A DNA stretch of 38,345 nucleotides from Marine Group II euryarchaeote MED-G36 (GCA_002457595.1 NTJR01000005.1:1-38345), one strand, 5' to 3'. Positions 1 to 8,847 are shown, numbered from the stretch's first letter. Notes: a model not told the origin generated them from the sequence alone. Translations and numbers: made by a program.

Positions 1-27
1 AATTCGACTCCAATGAACCTTATTGGG

Positions 28-1965
28 TCATTCAGCGCCGAAGAATTCACGCAGAACTGGATGCATTTCCATAGCCTGTTCTTTCTGAATTTGTTCATAT
101 GTTCTGAGAATAATTCCAACTGCTAGAAGCAGACCAGTTCCGGTTGCATTACCCACGGTTCCCAAAAGATCTGCACCGGCTGCTAGAAGTCCGACGAAGG
201 CTCCAGAGAAGATAGTTACAGGTGGAATATATCGCTCTAGAATGCGCTCTAGAACTACAGGGTTCTTCCTGAATCCTGGTATCTGCATTCCAGTTCTCTC
301 AATCTGTTTTGCAACATCTTTTGAGCCCATATTTGTAGTTTCAATCCAGAACTTCGCGAAGACTGTTGAACCTGCAGTCATGAAGAATACATAGGTGAAA
401 ACGTGGACCATTATCTGACCTAATGAATGCCCCATTGCATCTCCAGATTGATTGAGTAATGGCATCAGCCAATCACCAACACCATTGACCATTGATGAAT
501 ACCAAGCAAATCCACCCGTTGGAGTGGTAGCATTTGGCTCATAAGAACCAAACCAATGCGCATAGGATATGTCAGCATTTCTGCCTAATATCGGCACCTT
601 TGACAGGACAGGATGGCTCCAAAACAGAAGAGTAAACATATTGACGTTAGCCAATAATGCAGCCATCAAAATCACAGGAATGTTACTCGCATAAACAAGA
701 CGGATTGGATACTGACCTCTATGACCTCGAACCTTTCCATGTGTAAGAGGTAATTCCAACTTACTTGATTCGGCATAAGCAACAACTAGGAACACAATAA
801 CAGATGAAACCAAAGCAGCTACAGGATTTGCGTGATTTAGCAGAATCGTTTCAAAACCATTTTGGGAAACTAATTCTGAATTGGTAGCAGTCCGTAACGT
901 GTAGAAAATCATCGGAAGCGTCCCCGAAGGTGGATTTTCTATAGACATTGGTGAGCCCTGAACTACTGGTAATGGAGAGAGTGTACCTACGAACGTGGAT
1001 TGAGCAACACCTGCAGCAATGAATAGAGATATTCCGCTACCTATGCCCCATTTGCTAACTAATTCATCAAGAAGGAAAACAAGATATGAACCAATGAATA
1101 ACTGAGCTACAATTAGTGCATTAGCCCAACCTATACCAAACTGTATGATCACCGATTCATGAGGATCTAGGAATCCATATACTTGAGGTATTGATTCGAT
1201 TGGAATCATAATTAGAACAAGGATTTTCTGAACTCCTTGGTAGAGTCGCTTATCGGCTGAATCCTGTAGGTCTAATTGAATAATCTTAGCTCCAGCGAAC
1301 AATTGCATAATAATTGAACCCGTAACAATTGGTCCAATTCCTAAGTGCATTATCGAACCGGATGCACCGGCCATAATTGCTCGGAAGGATGAGAAAACAT
1401 CCAGAGTAGAATCGGATAGACCCCATATCATTACATTGGTCATCATAAAGTAAATGATTAGGACAAGGGTTGTTGTCCACAATTTCTGATTGAAGCGAAC
1501 ATGGCCCTCAGGTTTAGTAATTGAAGGATATACATCTACTAGACGTTCTAGGGCATAAAGCCGACTTGATTCAGGTCCTGAATACATCAAACATACTAGG
1601 GCTAGGGCCGATGTAAGACCGAGTAGTCCAACTCCAACAAGAAGGAAGCCAACAACTGAAGGGTCCACCCAACCCCAAGCGAAGAAGAATACCATAAATG
1701 CTAACCAAATAACTGGCTTTAGCATTCTTCCAACATATGGCATCTCTGCTATATTTTCAGGTAAATCGGTTTGAGTACCCCAAATAATAAACAAAACATA
1801 AGGGAATGAAACTCCAATGATTTTCAGAGCCTTTGTCTTTGCCGCTGTCAGAGCCCACAAGCTATCTGCACTCTGAAGAGGATCCTTGAGCCACCAAATT
1901 AGAGCGCCCCAGTAAATTAGAGACATCGCGGAGGTTCCGATTACAGATGCTTTTCTGTCAACCAC
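28..1965 (-). CDS. secY: Preprotein translocase subunit SecY with N-terminal membrane extension
   Basis: Central pore subunit of the Sec translocon, which moves unfolded proteins across or into the cytoplasmic membrane. The recognisable SecY core starts near residue 140 (LERLVDVYPSI) and includes the plug/TM2 region around residues 190-223 (FSSFRAIMAG, GIGPIVTGSIIMQLF), followed by the remaining helices and a basic loop near the C-terminus. At 645 residues it is far longer than the roughly 430-480 usual for SecY. The first 135 or so residues are extra and hold four hydrophobic stretches (about 8-26, 47-63, 81-100, 103-128). The GTG start at 1965 is preceded by a GGGGAG site, and no internal start near residue 127 has one. 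It is the last gene of the ribosomal operon, 35 bases after uL15, as is typical of archaea. Identity is certain; the role of the extension is unknown. Confidence 0.96.
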   Translation of the reverse strand: MVDRKASVIGTSAMSLIYWGALIWWLKDPLQSADSLWALTAAKTKALKIIGVSFPYVLFIIWGTQTDLPENIAEMPYVGRMLKPVIWLAFMVFFFAWGWVDPSVVGFLLVGVGLLGLTSALALVCLMYSGPESSRLYALERLVDVYPSITKPEGHVRFNQKLWTTTLVLIIYFMMTNVMIWGLSDSTLDVFSSFRAIMAGASGSIMHLGIGPIVTGSIIMQLFAGAKIIQLDLQDSADKRLYQGVQKILVLIMIPIESIPQVYGFLDPHESVIIQFGIGWANALIVAQLFIGSYLVFLLDELVSKWGIGSGISLFIAAGVAQSTFVGTLSPLPVVQGSPMSIENPPSGTLPMIFYTLRTATNSELVSQNGFETILLNHANPVAALVSSVIVFLVVAYAESSKLELPLTHGKVRGHRGQYPIRLVYASNIPVILMAALLANVNMFTLLFWSHPVLSKVPILGRNADISYAHWFGSYEPNATTPTGGFAWYSSMVNGVGDWLMPLLNQSGDAMGHSLGQIMVHVFTYVFFMTAGSTVFAKFWIETTNMGSKDVAKQIERTGMQIPGFRKNPVVLERILERYIPPVTIFSGAFVGLLAAGADLLGTVGNATGTGLLLAVGIILRTYEQIQKEQAMEMHPVLREFFGAE

Positions 1966-2000
1966 TTACTCCCCTCCTTGATTTTTGAAATTTGAACGGA

Positions 2001-2417
2001 TTATTCCTCTTCCCACTCTTCATCGCCATCTTCTAGAATGACTGATCCACCAGCTGCTTGGACCTTCTCAATTGCGCGTGCACTAGCATATGCAACTGTT
2101 ATTTTCAGAGCCTTCTCTATTCGGCCGCTTCCTAGCAGTTTGTCATATCCCATCTCACTCAGATTGATCTCATCGCCTTCAGCGATTTGGCAAACTTCTT
2201 TGAGATTGATACTAATATTGACTTTGCGAAGACTTGGGTGTCGATTAAATCCGTGCATACCCCAGTGACCTGGCATATACTTGAGACGAGTCATCAAGCG
2301 ATGCTTGTTGATTCCAGCATTTCCTCGACCGCCTCGCAGTCCAGCACCACGGCCTGCCTTCTTTCCACGACCGTGATACCTACTGCGTCCACGGAATTTG
2401 TTAGTTCGTGATACCAT
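2001..2417 (-). CDS. rpl15: Ribosomal protein uL15
   Basis: Large-subunit protein that binds 23S rRNA and helps late 50S assembly. The glycine- and arginine-rich N-terminus (RGRSRYHGRGKKAGRGAGLR) is the extended rRNA-penetrating tail of uL15, followed by the compact domain with RLKYMPGHWGMHGFNRHP, typical of archaeal and eukaryotic members. The C-terminus ends in a short acidic run (DGDEEWEEE). Length is 138 residues, normal for the archaeal family. The ATG at 2417 has a GAGGTGA site six bases upstream. It lies between uL30 and secY, its usual place at the end of the spc part of the operon. Confidence 0.97.
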   Translation of the reverse strand: MVSRTNKFRGRSRYHGRGKKAGRGAGLRGGRGNAGINKHRLMTRLKYMPGHWGMHGFNRHPSLRKVNISINLKEVCQIAEGDEINLSEMGYDKLLGSGRIEKALKITVAYASARAIEKVQAAGGSVILEDGDEEWEEE

Positions 2418-2427
2418 TCATCTCACC

Positions 2428-2898
2428 TCAAATCATCCTCTCAGCGAGAGCACTAATGTCCTCGCCTCGATATCCAAGAGCTCCACCAACAGTGTATGCT
2501 CGCTTTATTCCGCCCCAGCCCTTTGAGCCACGAGGAGGATGAAGACGCAGGACTGGCTTTAGCCCGTCCACAGACTTCATTGTAGCCTCACCATTGGCTA
2601 GTGCCTTAGCGAAGGCTTTGACCGTCTTGAATTCAGAACCTGACTTAATTGCAGCATCATCAACTGGTTTATCACCAACAAGACGACCGCGTGTCTTCAA
2701 TAGATTCTCAATTGTTTCAGCATCAACAACACCCCATGTGACGAAGTCTTTGGACTTCTGAAGCATTCCTGAATATGTTGCATTTTCTGGGATGATTGTT
2801 GCATGATTAACACGTGTTAAGTTAAGCATAGCCATTGTATCACGAATTCTTCTTTCGACACCACGGTCACTTCTTACACGTACTACCAAGAAAGTCAT
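2428..2898 (-). CDS. rpl30: Ribosomal protein uL30
   Basis: Large-subunit protein. The N-terminal ferredoxin-like fold ([20 protein letters not shown], then [16 protein letters not shown]) is the uL30 core. The C-terminal extension, with [20 protein letters not shown], is found in archaeal and eukaryotic (L7-type) proteins but not in the roughly 60-residue bacterial form. At 156 residues it has the normal archaeal length. Its ATG overlaps the uS5 stop in an ATGA arrangement with a GGAGGGG site upstream, so translation is probably coupled to uS5. Confidence 0.97.
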   Translation of the reverse strand: MTFLVVRVRSDRGVERRIRDTMAMLNLTRVNHATIIPENATYSGMLQKSKDFVTWGVVDAETIENLLKTRGRLVGDKPVDDAAIKSGSEFKTVKAFAKALANGEATMKSVDGLKPVLRLHPPRGSKGWGGIKRAYTVGGALGYRGEDISALAERMI

Positions 2899-3668
2899 TG
2901 TTCACCCCTCCCACTAGTGATGAATAGTCGATCTCTATCTGCATCTACGATTCGAGTTTTATTTAATTCAACAAGAGCATTGTATGTAGCCTTTGCAAAA
3001 TTGATTGTAGTTCGAGTTTGTCCGGCGGAACGACTCCAAACATCAGTAATCCCAGCAAGTGTAAGTACACGACGACCATAGTCGCCAATTACGAGCCCCT
3101 TACCTGCAGGAGCCGGCATCAAAGTTACCCGAGTTGAACCTGAGCGGCCTGTGATCTTCAGAGGAACGCTAGTTCCAGGGCCACCACCAGATTCCCATGA
3201 TCCATTTCCACGCATTACGGGAATTAGATTTAACTTGGCCTTGTCAATAGCCTTTCGAATTGTACTAGCAACTTCCTTACCCTTGCAGATTGCAAGACCT
3301 ACATATCCATCACTATTTCCAACAACACAAAGAACATTGAATCGGACACGACGACCAGAGTCAGTCATTCGCTGAATCATGTTAACTGCAAGAACATCAT
3401 CAGCTAGATTAGGAATCAAAGCATCTACAATTTCGACCTCTCGAATTGGGAGTCCTGTTGCTAATGCAGCCTCGTATGTCAGAATTTCACCATTGGCAAC
3501 CATTCGACCAAGCCGAGTTCTAGGTTGCCACGATCTAAGGGCAGCAAGAGGATCTGGACCACGCCTTCGGCGCTGATCTCCACCCTCTTCTTCCTGTGCT
3601 AGAGCAAGAGCAAGACCGGGGGCGATTGCCGGAGCGGCCTCAACAATATCAGTTTCTTCTTCACTCAT
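2895..3668 (-). CDS. rps5: Ribosomal protein uS5
   Basis: Small-subunit protein at the mRNA entry channel and near the decoding site, involved in translational accuracy and, with uS3, in unwinding mRNA. The double-stranded RNA-binding domain is visible around residues 90-155 ([19 protein letters not shown]), followed by the conserved C-terminal domain ([20 protein letters not shown]). The protein is 257 residues, with an acidic, low-complexity first 35 residues ([16 protein letters not shown]) that is longer than usual. The start overlaps the uL18 stop as ATGA. Preceded by uL18 and followed by uL30, the standard archaeal order. Confidence 0.97.
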   Translation of the reverse strand: MSEEETDIVEAAPAIAPGLALALAQEEEGGDQRRRRGPDPLAALRSWQPRTRLGRMVANGEILTYEAALATGLPIREVEIVDALIPNLADDVLAVNMIQRMTDSGRRVRFNVLCVVGNSDGYVGLAICKGKEVASTIRKAIDKAKLNLIPVMRGNGSWESGGGPGTSVPLKITGRSGSTRVTLMPAPAGKGLVIGDYGRRVLTLAGITDVWSRSAGQTRTTINFAKATYNALVELNKTRIVDADRDRLFITSGRGEQ

Positions 3669-4180
3669 GCTTTAGCCCCCTCAATTGCCTTCTTAGTAGA
3701 CTCGACTGCTTTTGCAATCGATTCATCAATATGTGCTCCTGAGACGCGGTTATCATCAGGTAGAACATCCTCTCCGTGTGGAATTTCTAGTCCTGCGTCG
3801 ACCATTCCTTTGAGAGCGGAAAAGGCGCGGTTTCCGGATGAAGATGCTGCCAAACCTATGTCCAGAACTGCTTCATCATGACCTGCTGCTAGAGCAGCCT
3901 TGCCCATAGCAAATCCAGTCAAGTAACTGGCTGGAACAGACTTTCGAGATGCATCGATTGGCCATTTAAACTTGTCAACTAGAGTTCGCCCATCGATTGA
4001 GACGAGAATCTCGTCACCTCCAGATTGATAGTCTACAAGTTGACAAATTGTCTGAGTATTCGATACACGAACTACTGCTCTAACAGAGCCACCTCGGAGC
4101 ATTCTCATTCTACGACGGTAGTCGGTCTCTCCATTTCGGCGACGCTTGTATCGCAATCTCTGATTTTTACCATGTGCCAT
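3665..4180 (-). CDS. rpl18: Ribosomal protein uL18
   Basis: 5S rRNA-binding protein of the large subunit, forming the 5S particle with uL5 and linking it to the central protuberance. The basic N-terminus ([20 protein letters not shown]) and the following [20 protein letters not shown] are characteristic of archaeal uL18. Helical C-terminal segments follow, with a lysine-rich end. It is 171 residues, normal for archaea and longer than bacterial L18. The ATG at 4180 sits in a TAATG overlap with the eL19 stop and has a GGAGGTGA site. Confidence 0.96.
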   Translation of the reverse strand: MAHGKNQRLRYKRRRNGETDYRRRMRMLRGGSVRAVVRVSNTQTICQLVDYQSGGDEILVSIDGRTLVDKFKWPIDASRKSVPASYLTGFAMGKAALAAGHDEAVLDIGLAASSSGNRAFSALKGMVDAGLEIPHGEDVLPDDNRVSGAHIDESIAKAVESTKKAIEGAKA

Positions 4181-4662
4181 TATTGCTCACCTCCGAGCTC
4201 AATTCCATCGATCTCCATATTAGATCGCATGTGAGAGACTGAACGATATGAACCACCCTTAGCCTTCCTGTAATAGTAACGATATTCCGATGCAGTAATT
4301 GATTCGCTTTCACGCATCGACTTCAATTCCTTTCTCTGAGCACGAATAGTTCTCATCCATCGGCTCTTTCGAGGATGTCTTGCATTTGCAGAACCCTTCC
4401 TAGAACCATGTCCTGTTCGGCGTCCCTTTGCTTTCTGAGCCGATGCCTTTCGGGCACGGCTTCGACTAGTACCAACTAGAGGTCTTGACTTGATTATGCC
4501 TTCTTCAATCAAGCGACGAACGTCTTCTTTCTGAACTGCGTTAGCAACCTCATCTAATGCCTGTGGACTTGGGTCAACCCAAATTCGGTGGACACCAACT
4601 TTTCGTCCCTCTCGCTTACTGAAAATTTCAGCCGCAAGACGCTTCTGATTAGTAATCATCAT
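4180..4662 (-). CDS. rpl19e: Ribosomal protein eL19
   Basis: Archaeal/eukaryotic-specific large-subunit protein that reaches from the tunnel-exit side toward the subunit interface. The N-terminal helical bundle with KRLAAEIFSKREGRKVGVHR, the strongly basic middle (RSRARKASAQKAKGRRTGHG) and the long C-terminal helix are the family pattern. At 160 residues it matches archaeal members. The gene begins with two consecutive ATG codons; the first overlaps the eL32 stop (CAATGATG) and is preceded by a GGGGGA site, so I chose 4662. Starting at the second ATG would shorten it by one residue. Confidence 0.96.
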   Translation of the reverse strand: MMITNQKRLAAEIFSKREGRKVGVHRIWVDPSPQALDEVANAVQKEDVRRLIEEGIIKSRPLVGTSRSRARKASAQKAKGRRTGHGSRKGSANARHPRKSRWMRTIRAQRKELKSMRESESITASEYRYYYRKAKGGSYRSVSHMRSNMEIDGIELGGEQ

Positions 4663-5318
4663 TGTAAGTCCCCCTTACGCCTGAAGCGGCGTCTGTTTAG
4701 GATTCTCAGACCCAAATCATCTGCACGATCATGAATTGAAGCTCTCTTTCGGTTTCCTACTGATGCGGCAATCCTGACTGCTTGACGCTCTGGATTTAAA
4801 CCATCTAGATCTCCTGCAGTTTCAACAATAATTTCCTCGAACCCTGAAGGATGAAGTCCTCGGGCATCGGCAATCTTACCATATCCTACACGGACCATTG
4901 GTGAGCGGTACTTGCGGTTCTTTCGCTGACTTGAGTCATCACCGCGAGGTTTCTTCCAACCAGTTCGTGATAGACGCTTGTAGCGGAACCATTCTTGGCG
5001 ACGGAATTTAGGTTGCTTCTTTTTCTGAGCTGAACGTGTCTTCAACGCATCCTTAGTTTCATCATCTAAGACTGGCTTTTGTCTAGCAGTATGGAAATCA
5101 TCCCACTCGTCTTCGAAAAATTCCTCGCCTTCAAAGTCATCATCATCTATTTCGTCAATCGATTCTTCAATTTCCGACTCTGTCTCTTCGACAGATTCAG
5201 GGGTATCACTCGACTCTTGCAAGCGAGTGATGAGTTCTGCCTTCTTACCAGAAACCGGTAGTCCGGCTGCACGAAGCAAATCCTTGAGTTCAGCAACTGT
5301 CATGTTTTCGTATTCCAT
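4659..5318 (-). CDS. rpl32e: Ribosomal protein eL32 with N-terminal SAP domain
   Basis: Archaeal/eukaryotic-specific large-subunit protein. The C-terminal part (about residues 95-219) is eL32: KKKQPKFRRQEWFRYKRLSR, WKKPRG and a glycine/arginine-rich core ending in RILNRRRFRRKGDLQ. Ahead of it are two unusual parts. Residues 5-36 (NMTVAELKDLLRAAGLPVSG and the following KKAELITRL) match the SAP helix-turn-helix motif, usually associated with DNA or RNA binding. Residues 37-85 are a very acidic linker (EETESEIEESIDEIDDDDFE). The total of 219 residues is well above the roughly 130-150 of simple archaeal eL32. The ATG at 5318 has a GAGGGGG site. There is no alternative start that would separate the SAP part. 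Confidence 0.95.
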   Translation of the reverse strand: MEYENMTVAELKDLLRAAGLPVSGKKAELITRLQESSDTPESVEETESEIEESIDEIDDDDFEGEEFFEDEWDDFHTARQKPVLDDETKDALKTRSAQKKKQPKFRRQEWFRYKRLSRTGWKKPRGDDSSQRKNRKYRSPMVRVGYGKIADARGLHPSGFEEIIVETAGDLDGLNPERQAVRIAASVGNRKRASIHDRADDLGLRILNRRRFRRKGDLQ

Positions 5319-5330
5319 TCAGATACCCCC

Positions 5331-5885
5331 TCACTCATTCCCCTTAGAGACAATGTAAATTCCATCTTGGAAAACACGTCTGTCTCTTTTCTTAATGTGA
5401 CAAGCACGCTCAATATTAGCCGCAGTTTGTCCAACCTTCTCTCGATCTGCTCCTGAAACTGTAACCTCAGTTTTATTTTGAACCTTGACTTCAACCTCGG
5501 CAGGAGACCAAGGTAAGGCAGCTATACGAGGAACCTTCTCTCCGAATAGATTGGTAATTTTCATCTCATTACCCTGTACTTTGAGAGTCATAGGGAAGTG
5601 AGAGTAAACTGCTTTGAGTTTGTATTCAAAGCCCGAGTCAATTCCTCGGGCCATGTTGTTTAGATGTGCGGCCCAAGTTCCAGCAAGAGCCTTCTCCTTA
5701 CGGCGAGGCAAATTGCAGAATACCTGCAGACCGTCTGTAGAATTACGAACCTCTAATCGAGGATGACGGAACTCTCTAGACAAGGACTTACCATCCTTTG
5801 CAAAAGTTACATCATTACCTGACAAGGTTACTGTAACGCCCTCAGGGACGTTAATTTGATGAGAAATCATATCCAATTTCGGCAT
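5331..5885 (-). CDS. rpl6: Ribosomal protein uL6
   Basis: Large-subunit protein near the base of the sarcin-ricin loop and the factor-binding site. The two repeated uL6 domains are seen: the first with VPEGVTVTLSGNDVTFAKDG and the second with KVQGNEMKITNLFGEKVPRI. It ends with the archaeal-type C-terminus (CHIKKRDRRVFQDGIYIVSK). Length is 184 residues, normal. The start at 5885 is clear from an AGGAGG site 8-13 bases upstream. Confidence 0.97.
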   Translation of the reverse strand: MPKLDMISHQINVPEGVTVTLSGNDVTFAKDGKSLSREFRHPRLEVRNSTDGLQVFCNLPRRKEKALAGTWAAHLNNMARGIDSGFEYKLKAVYSHFPMTLKVQGNEMKITNLFGEKVPRIAALPWSPAEVEVKVQNKTEVTVSGADREKVGQTAANIERACHIKKRDRRVFQDGIYIVSKGNE

Positions 5886-5897
5886 ACCTATTCCTCC

Positions 5898-6287
5898 TCA
5901 GAAGATGTAAGCGAGCAATCGCCCGCCGACACGCTCCTTCTTCGCATCGTGGTGGTTCATAACACCTTGATTAGTTGATAAAATCAGTAAACCGAAATCC
6001 TGAGCCGGCAAATATCTCGACTCCCACTTATCGTAGTCGGTTCTTTTTACTGAATGTCGTGGCTTGATGACACCACAGCGATTTATTGCGCCGATTAACT
6101 CAACGCGATATGAACCGCCGCGACCATCATCTAATGGTTGATATTCTCCGACATATCCAGACTTCTGCATTATAGACAGCATGCTACCTAGCAATTTACT
6201 GGCTGGGCTAACTGTCACTTCGTAGTGTCCGGCTTGCTCCGCATTGAAAATACGGACAAAAGCATCACTTAATGGGTCAAATTGCAT
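5898..6287 (-). CDS. rps8: Ribosomal protein uS8
   Basis: Small-subunit assembly protein that binds the central domain of 16S rRNA. The N-terminal DPLSDAFVRIFNAEQAG and the C-terminal QDFGLLILSTNQGVMNHHDA, ending in GGRLLAYIF, are conserved in archaeal uS8. It is 129 residues, the usual size. The ATG at 6287 follows a GAGGTGA site that overlaps the uS14 stop codon. It is placed between uS14 and uL6. Confidence 0.97.
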   Translation of the reverse strand: MQFDPLSDAFVRIFNAEQAGHYEVTVSPASKLLGSMLSIMQKSGYVGEYQPLDDGRGGSYRVELIGAINRCGVIKPRHSVKRTDYDKWESRYLPAQDFGLLILSTNQGVMNHHDAKKERVGGRLLAYIF

Positions 6288-6298
6288 CCTTCATCACC

Positions 6299-6451
6299 TC
6301 ACGCATACTTCTTGAATCCAATCTGTGGGGCCACATCTCGGAAACACTGACGGCACAATCTAAGGCCATGTCGGCGAATTAATCCGCGTTTTCTTCCACA
6401 ACGACGACAGCCGTTACTTCTACCGATTTCTTCTCCATGATCCTTTGCCAT
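6299..6451 (-). CDS. rps14: Ribosomal protein uS14 (zinc-binding form)
   Basis: A 50-codon gene that fills the gap between uL5 and uS8. The translation begins [20 protein letters not shown] and ends [13 protein letters not shown]15-x2-C18 and C33-x2-C36 form the zinc site of the short C+ type of uS14, which sits in the head of the small subunit. The [17 protein letters not shown] segment is the family signature. The start at 6451 lies three bases after the uL5 stop and has a GGAGGAGTGA site just upstream. It is easily missed by length cut-offs, but the cysteine pairs, the position in the operon and the length all agree. Confidence 0.97.
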   Translation of the reverse strand: MAKDHGEEIGRSNGCRRCGRKRGLIRRHGLRLCRQCFRDVAPQIGFKKYA

Positions 6452-6454
6452 GTT

Positions 6455-6982
6455 TCACTCCTCCACTATGGTGAGTCCAAAGTGTTCCTTGAACCACTCT
6501 TTAGACTCGTCCTTGCCCACTCGGTGGTCCATACCCACCTTGGCGCTACGTCGGCGACGACGTGACACCCTGTGACCGGGGCGTTCGAGTACAATATTGA
6601 TGTCCATTCCGAAGATTCCTATATCTGGATCATACTTCTGTTCAGGGAAATCTGTGTAGTCGGCTATGCCGAAAGAAAGATTTCCTGATTGGTCAAAGTT
6701 GTATCCAGGCAATGTGTTCTCACGAACCCAAAATGCATCCTTTAGGAATAACTGAATTTTCTCTGATTCCCTCATAGTAACCTTACAACCAATAGGAGCA
6801 CCAAGACGAGCACCTAGATCACGGTTTGTGGACTTGGAAATTGTTCGAATCGACGTCATTCCAGTTAGTAACTCAAGAACTCTCTCAGCTAGTTGTAGAC
6901 GTGCACCGCCTTCACCAACACCGATATTTACAGTGACCTTAGAGATTGTTGGCGTCAACATTGGATTTGCATTCTGACTCAT
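6455..6982 (-). CDS. rpl5: Ribosomal protein uL5
   Basis: Large-subunit protein that binds 5S rRNA and contacts the P-site tRNA. The segment ISKVTVNIGVGEGGARLQLA, TSIRTISKSTNRDLGARLGA and GNLSFGIADYTDFPEQKYDP are classic archaeal uL5 motifs. Length is 175 residues, normal. The ATG at 6982 overlaps the eS4 stop (ATGA) and has a GGAGG site nine bases upstream. The methionine eight residues further in has no such site. Confidence 0.97.
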   Translation of the reverse strand: MSQNANPMLTPTISKVTVNIGVGEGGARLQLAERVLELLTGMTSIRTISKSTNRDLGARLGAPIGCKVTMRESEKIQLFLKDAFWVRENTLPGYNFDQSGNLSFGIADYTDFPEQKYDPDIGIFGMDINIVLERPGHRVSRRRRRSAKVGMDHRVGKDESKEWFKEHFGLTIVEE

Positions 6983-7677
6983 GCAGATTCCTCCAATGGA
7001 AGGTCCTTTTGCGAACCAATGATGAAAACATAATCAGCAATAGTGCCGAAGTTTTCGAATTGAACTTCATTTGCCTTGGATGAGCGCTTGATATCTCTAG
7101 AAACAACCTTAGCAGTTGTTCCAATGTGACTTCCGCCTGTAAGGTAGGCTAGTGTTCCTTCAGAAAATGCATGATGTACGGAGACCTCTTGTGTTGGAAG
7201 AGAAAGAACTAGTGTATCTCCTGAATTGTATTGATTTGCGTCATCGACTGTGATGTTGCGTCCATCATGCAGGTGTACCTGCGTCTTTCCACCACGGATT
7301 GTTGACTTGCCTGTCACTCTGCATAGTTTAGTGGCAGCTGACTTGTCTGAAATTGAGCGATATCGAAGTTTACCATTTTGGTCGAGAATACATCGATAAC
7401 TATCCTCACCAACTGTCAGAACATCCATCAGTCCAACTCCTCGGCCCGCATCAGTTTCAACTCTTCCATCGACGAGAACTTTACGAGTAGCTAGCATTCG
7501 CTTAGCTTCTCTCTGGCTATGTGCAAGTTCCATGACATCTCTCAGAATTACACCAAGAGGCATACACATCTCATCACTATGGCCACCTGGATTTGGTTTT
7601 TGGACCCAAATATCAGTCTTACGAGTAAGTGGCCAACTTCGTGGCATTGTTAATCTCTTCATGTGACTGCTGCTCAT
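6979..7677 (-). CDS. rps4e: Ribosomal protein eS4
   Basis: Archaeal/eukaryotic-specific small-subunit protein. The N-terminal MKRLTMPRSWPLTRKTDIWV and NPGGHSDEMCMPLGVILRDV are signature segments. An S4-like RNA-binding motif follows (REAKRMLATRKVLVDGRV), then the central eS4 domain and a C-terminal KOW-like segment (YLTGGSHIGTTAKVVSRDIK). At 232 residues it has the usual length. The ATG at 7677 overlaps the uL24 stop as ATGA and has a GGAGGTG site. A start at the sixth codon would resemble other eS4 proteins but lacks a well-spaced site. Confidence 0.96.
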   Translation of the reverse strand: MSSSHMKRLTMPRSWPLTRKTDIWVQKPNPGGHSDEMCMPLGVILRDVMELAHSQREAKRMLATRKVLVDGRVETDAGRGVGLMDVLTVGEDSYRCILDQNGKLRYRSISDKSAATKLCRVTGKSTIRGGKTQVHLHDGRNITVDDANQYNSGDTLVLSLPTQEVSVHHAFSEGTLAYLTGGSHIGTTAKVVSRDIKRSSKANEVQFENFGTIADYVFIIGSQKDLPLEESA

Positions 7678-8111
7678 TGATCAGCACCTCCGTTAGAACG
7701 TTCAACGATGCTCTTTCTTCGTAGAGGATCTGCATCATTTAATTTAGTGACAATTAAGTTTGAGGGGTGAAGAGGAACTGCCTCTTCCTTTCCATCAGCA
7801 GTAGTTTTTGTGACGCCATCAACAAAGACAATTCCTTTCTTAGTATCGACACTAGCAATGGTGGATTTAACTCCAGCACGACCACGACTCTGACCTAATC
7901 TCTTGCCACGTGAATCTGTTTTGACACTATTTGGGAATCCAAAGTCTCCGCGAAGAACTTCAACAGTATCGCCCACTCTTACAGTTACTGAGCGGACTGA
8001 CTGAAGTTCAGGATCGTCTGTTATTAGACGCGCGCGCATTCTCTTGCGAAGGACGTGAATTGGAGCATCGGTCTGAGCCTGACGCTGTTTTCCTGCTTTC
8101 TTACTTACCAT
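7674..8111 (-). CDS. rpl24: Ribosomal protein uL24
   Basis: Early-assembly large-subunit protein near the polypeptide exit. The KOW motif is visible at about residues 42-60 (VRVGDTVEVLRGDFG), preceded by the archaeal-type basic N-terminus (HVLRKRMRARLITDDPELQ). The C-terminal half continues with VDTKKGIVFVDGVTKT and HPSNLIVTKL, all typical. It is 145 residues, slightly longer than many archaeal uL24. The ATG at 8111 has an AGGTG site. Confidence 0.96.
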   Translation of the reverse strand: MVSKKAGKQRQAQTDAPIHVLRKRMRARLITDDPELQSVRSVTVRVGDTVEVLRGDFGFPNSVKTDSRGKRLGQSRGRAGVKSTIASVDTKKGIVFVDGVTKTTADGKEEAVPLHPSNLIVTKLNDADPLRRKSIVERSNGGADQ

Positions 8112-8119
8112 TCTAACAC

Positions 8120-8518
8120 CTACACTATTTGTTTCGCTGTTGCAGCGATTCTAGGCCAGCGCTCTGCCGCTTCACGGCTTACTGGACCCTTGATATCGGA
8201 ACCCTTGACTTCACCACGCTCGTTGGTAATGACACAGGCATTATCCTCAAATTGAACCCAAGTTCCGTCAACGCGACGGAAAGGACGTCTTTGGCGAACA
8301 ATTACTGCATTGAATATCTGACGACGGGTTTCAGGAGTACCTCGACGTACGGTTACGCGGATCATATCACCTACGCCACCCGCAGGATATCTGCGAGCCA
8401 CACCACCTTTTTTCAGGACAGTGATTAGTTGAACGACCTTTGCACCGGTGTTGTCCACACAGTCCATTCTGGCCATGCTTGGAAGACCTGCGGTTGAATT
8501 TCCTGCAATTCCCCTCAT
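8120..8518 (-). CDS. rpl14: Ribosomal protein uL14
   Basis: Large-subunit interface protein that forms inter-subunit bridges and is part of the site where the anti-association factor aIF6 binds in archaea. The conserved MDCVDNTGAKVVQLITVL, RYPAGGVGDMIRVTVRRG and RVDGTWVQFEDNACVITNER segments identify it without doubt. It is 132 residues. The ATG at 8518 overlaps the uS17 stop codon, which indicates translational coupling. Confidence 0.97.
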   Translation of the reverse strand: MRGIAGNSTAGLPSMARMDCVDNTGAKVVQLITVLKKGGVARRYPAGGVGDMIRVTVRRGTPETRRQIFNAVIVRQRRPFRRVDGTWVQFEDNACVITNERGEVKGSDIKGPVSREAAERWPRIAATAKQIV

Positions 8519-8847
8519 TCAACTTCCCCCTTCTCAATTACGCAGAATTTTACAGTCTTCGATAGTGGCCTACATTCCATTATTCGGACACGTTCTCCAC
8601 TAGAGACCTCACCAAGACAAGATGGAAGATGAGCTGCATATCGGCGAGTTCTCTTCTCGTATCGTTCATACTTCTTCATGTAGCGAGTGACTTCTCTTTC
8701 AACAATAATTGAATTTGTCATTCCTAAGGAAGATACAGTTCCTTCGATAATCTGACCGCGTACCCTCAAGCTCCCATAGAATGGACAATTCTGGTCTCCA
8801 TCCCATTCACCCTCTGGTGTACTGACATCTACTCCAATATCTTTCAT
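8515..8847 (-). CDS. rps17: Ribosomal protein uS17
   Basis: Primary 16S rRNA-binding protein with an OB fold. The segments CPFYGSLRVRGQIIEGTVSS, the RYMKKYERYEKRTRRYAAHL stretch and RIMECRPLSKTVKFCVIEK are the archaeal uS17 pattern. I chose the ATG at 8847 (110 residues, begins MKDIGVDV) because it has an AGGAGGAAC site at the right distance and lies one base beyond the Rnp1 stop. An upstream in-frame ATG at 8913 would overlap Rnp1 by 65 bases and has no support. Confidence 0.96.
   Translation of the reverse strand: MKDIGVDVSTPEGEWDGDQNCPFYGSLRVRGQIIEGTVSSLGMTNSIIVEREVTRYMKKYERYEKRTRRYAAHLPSCLGEVSSGERVRIMECRPLSKTVKFCVIEKGEVE

Noticed and set aside
2038-3576. Open frames on the plus strand opposite uL15, uL30 and uS5
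   Set aside because: They are antisense shadows of highly conserved ribosomal genes and show no protein family features of their own.
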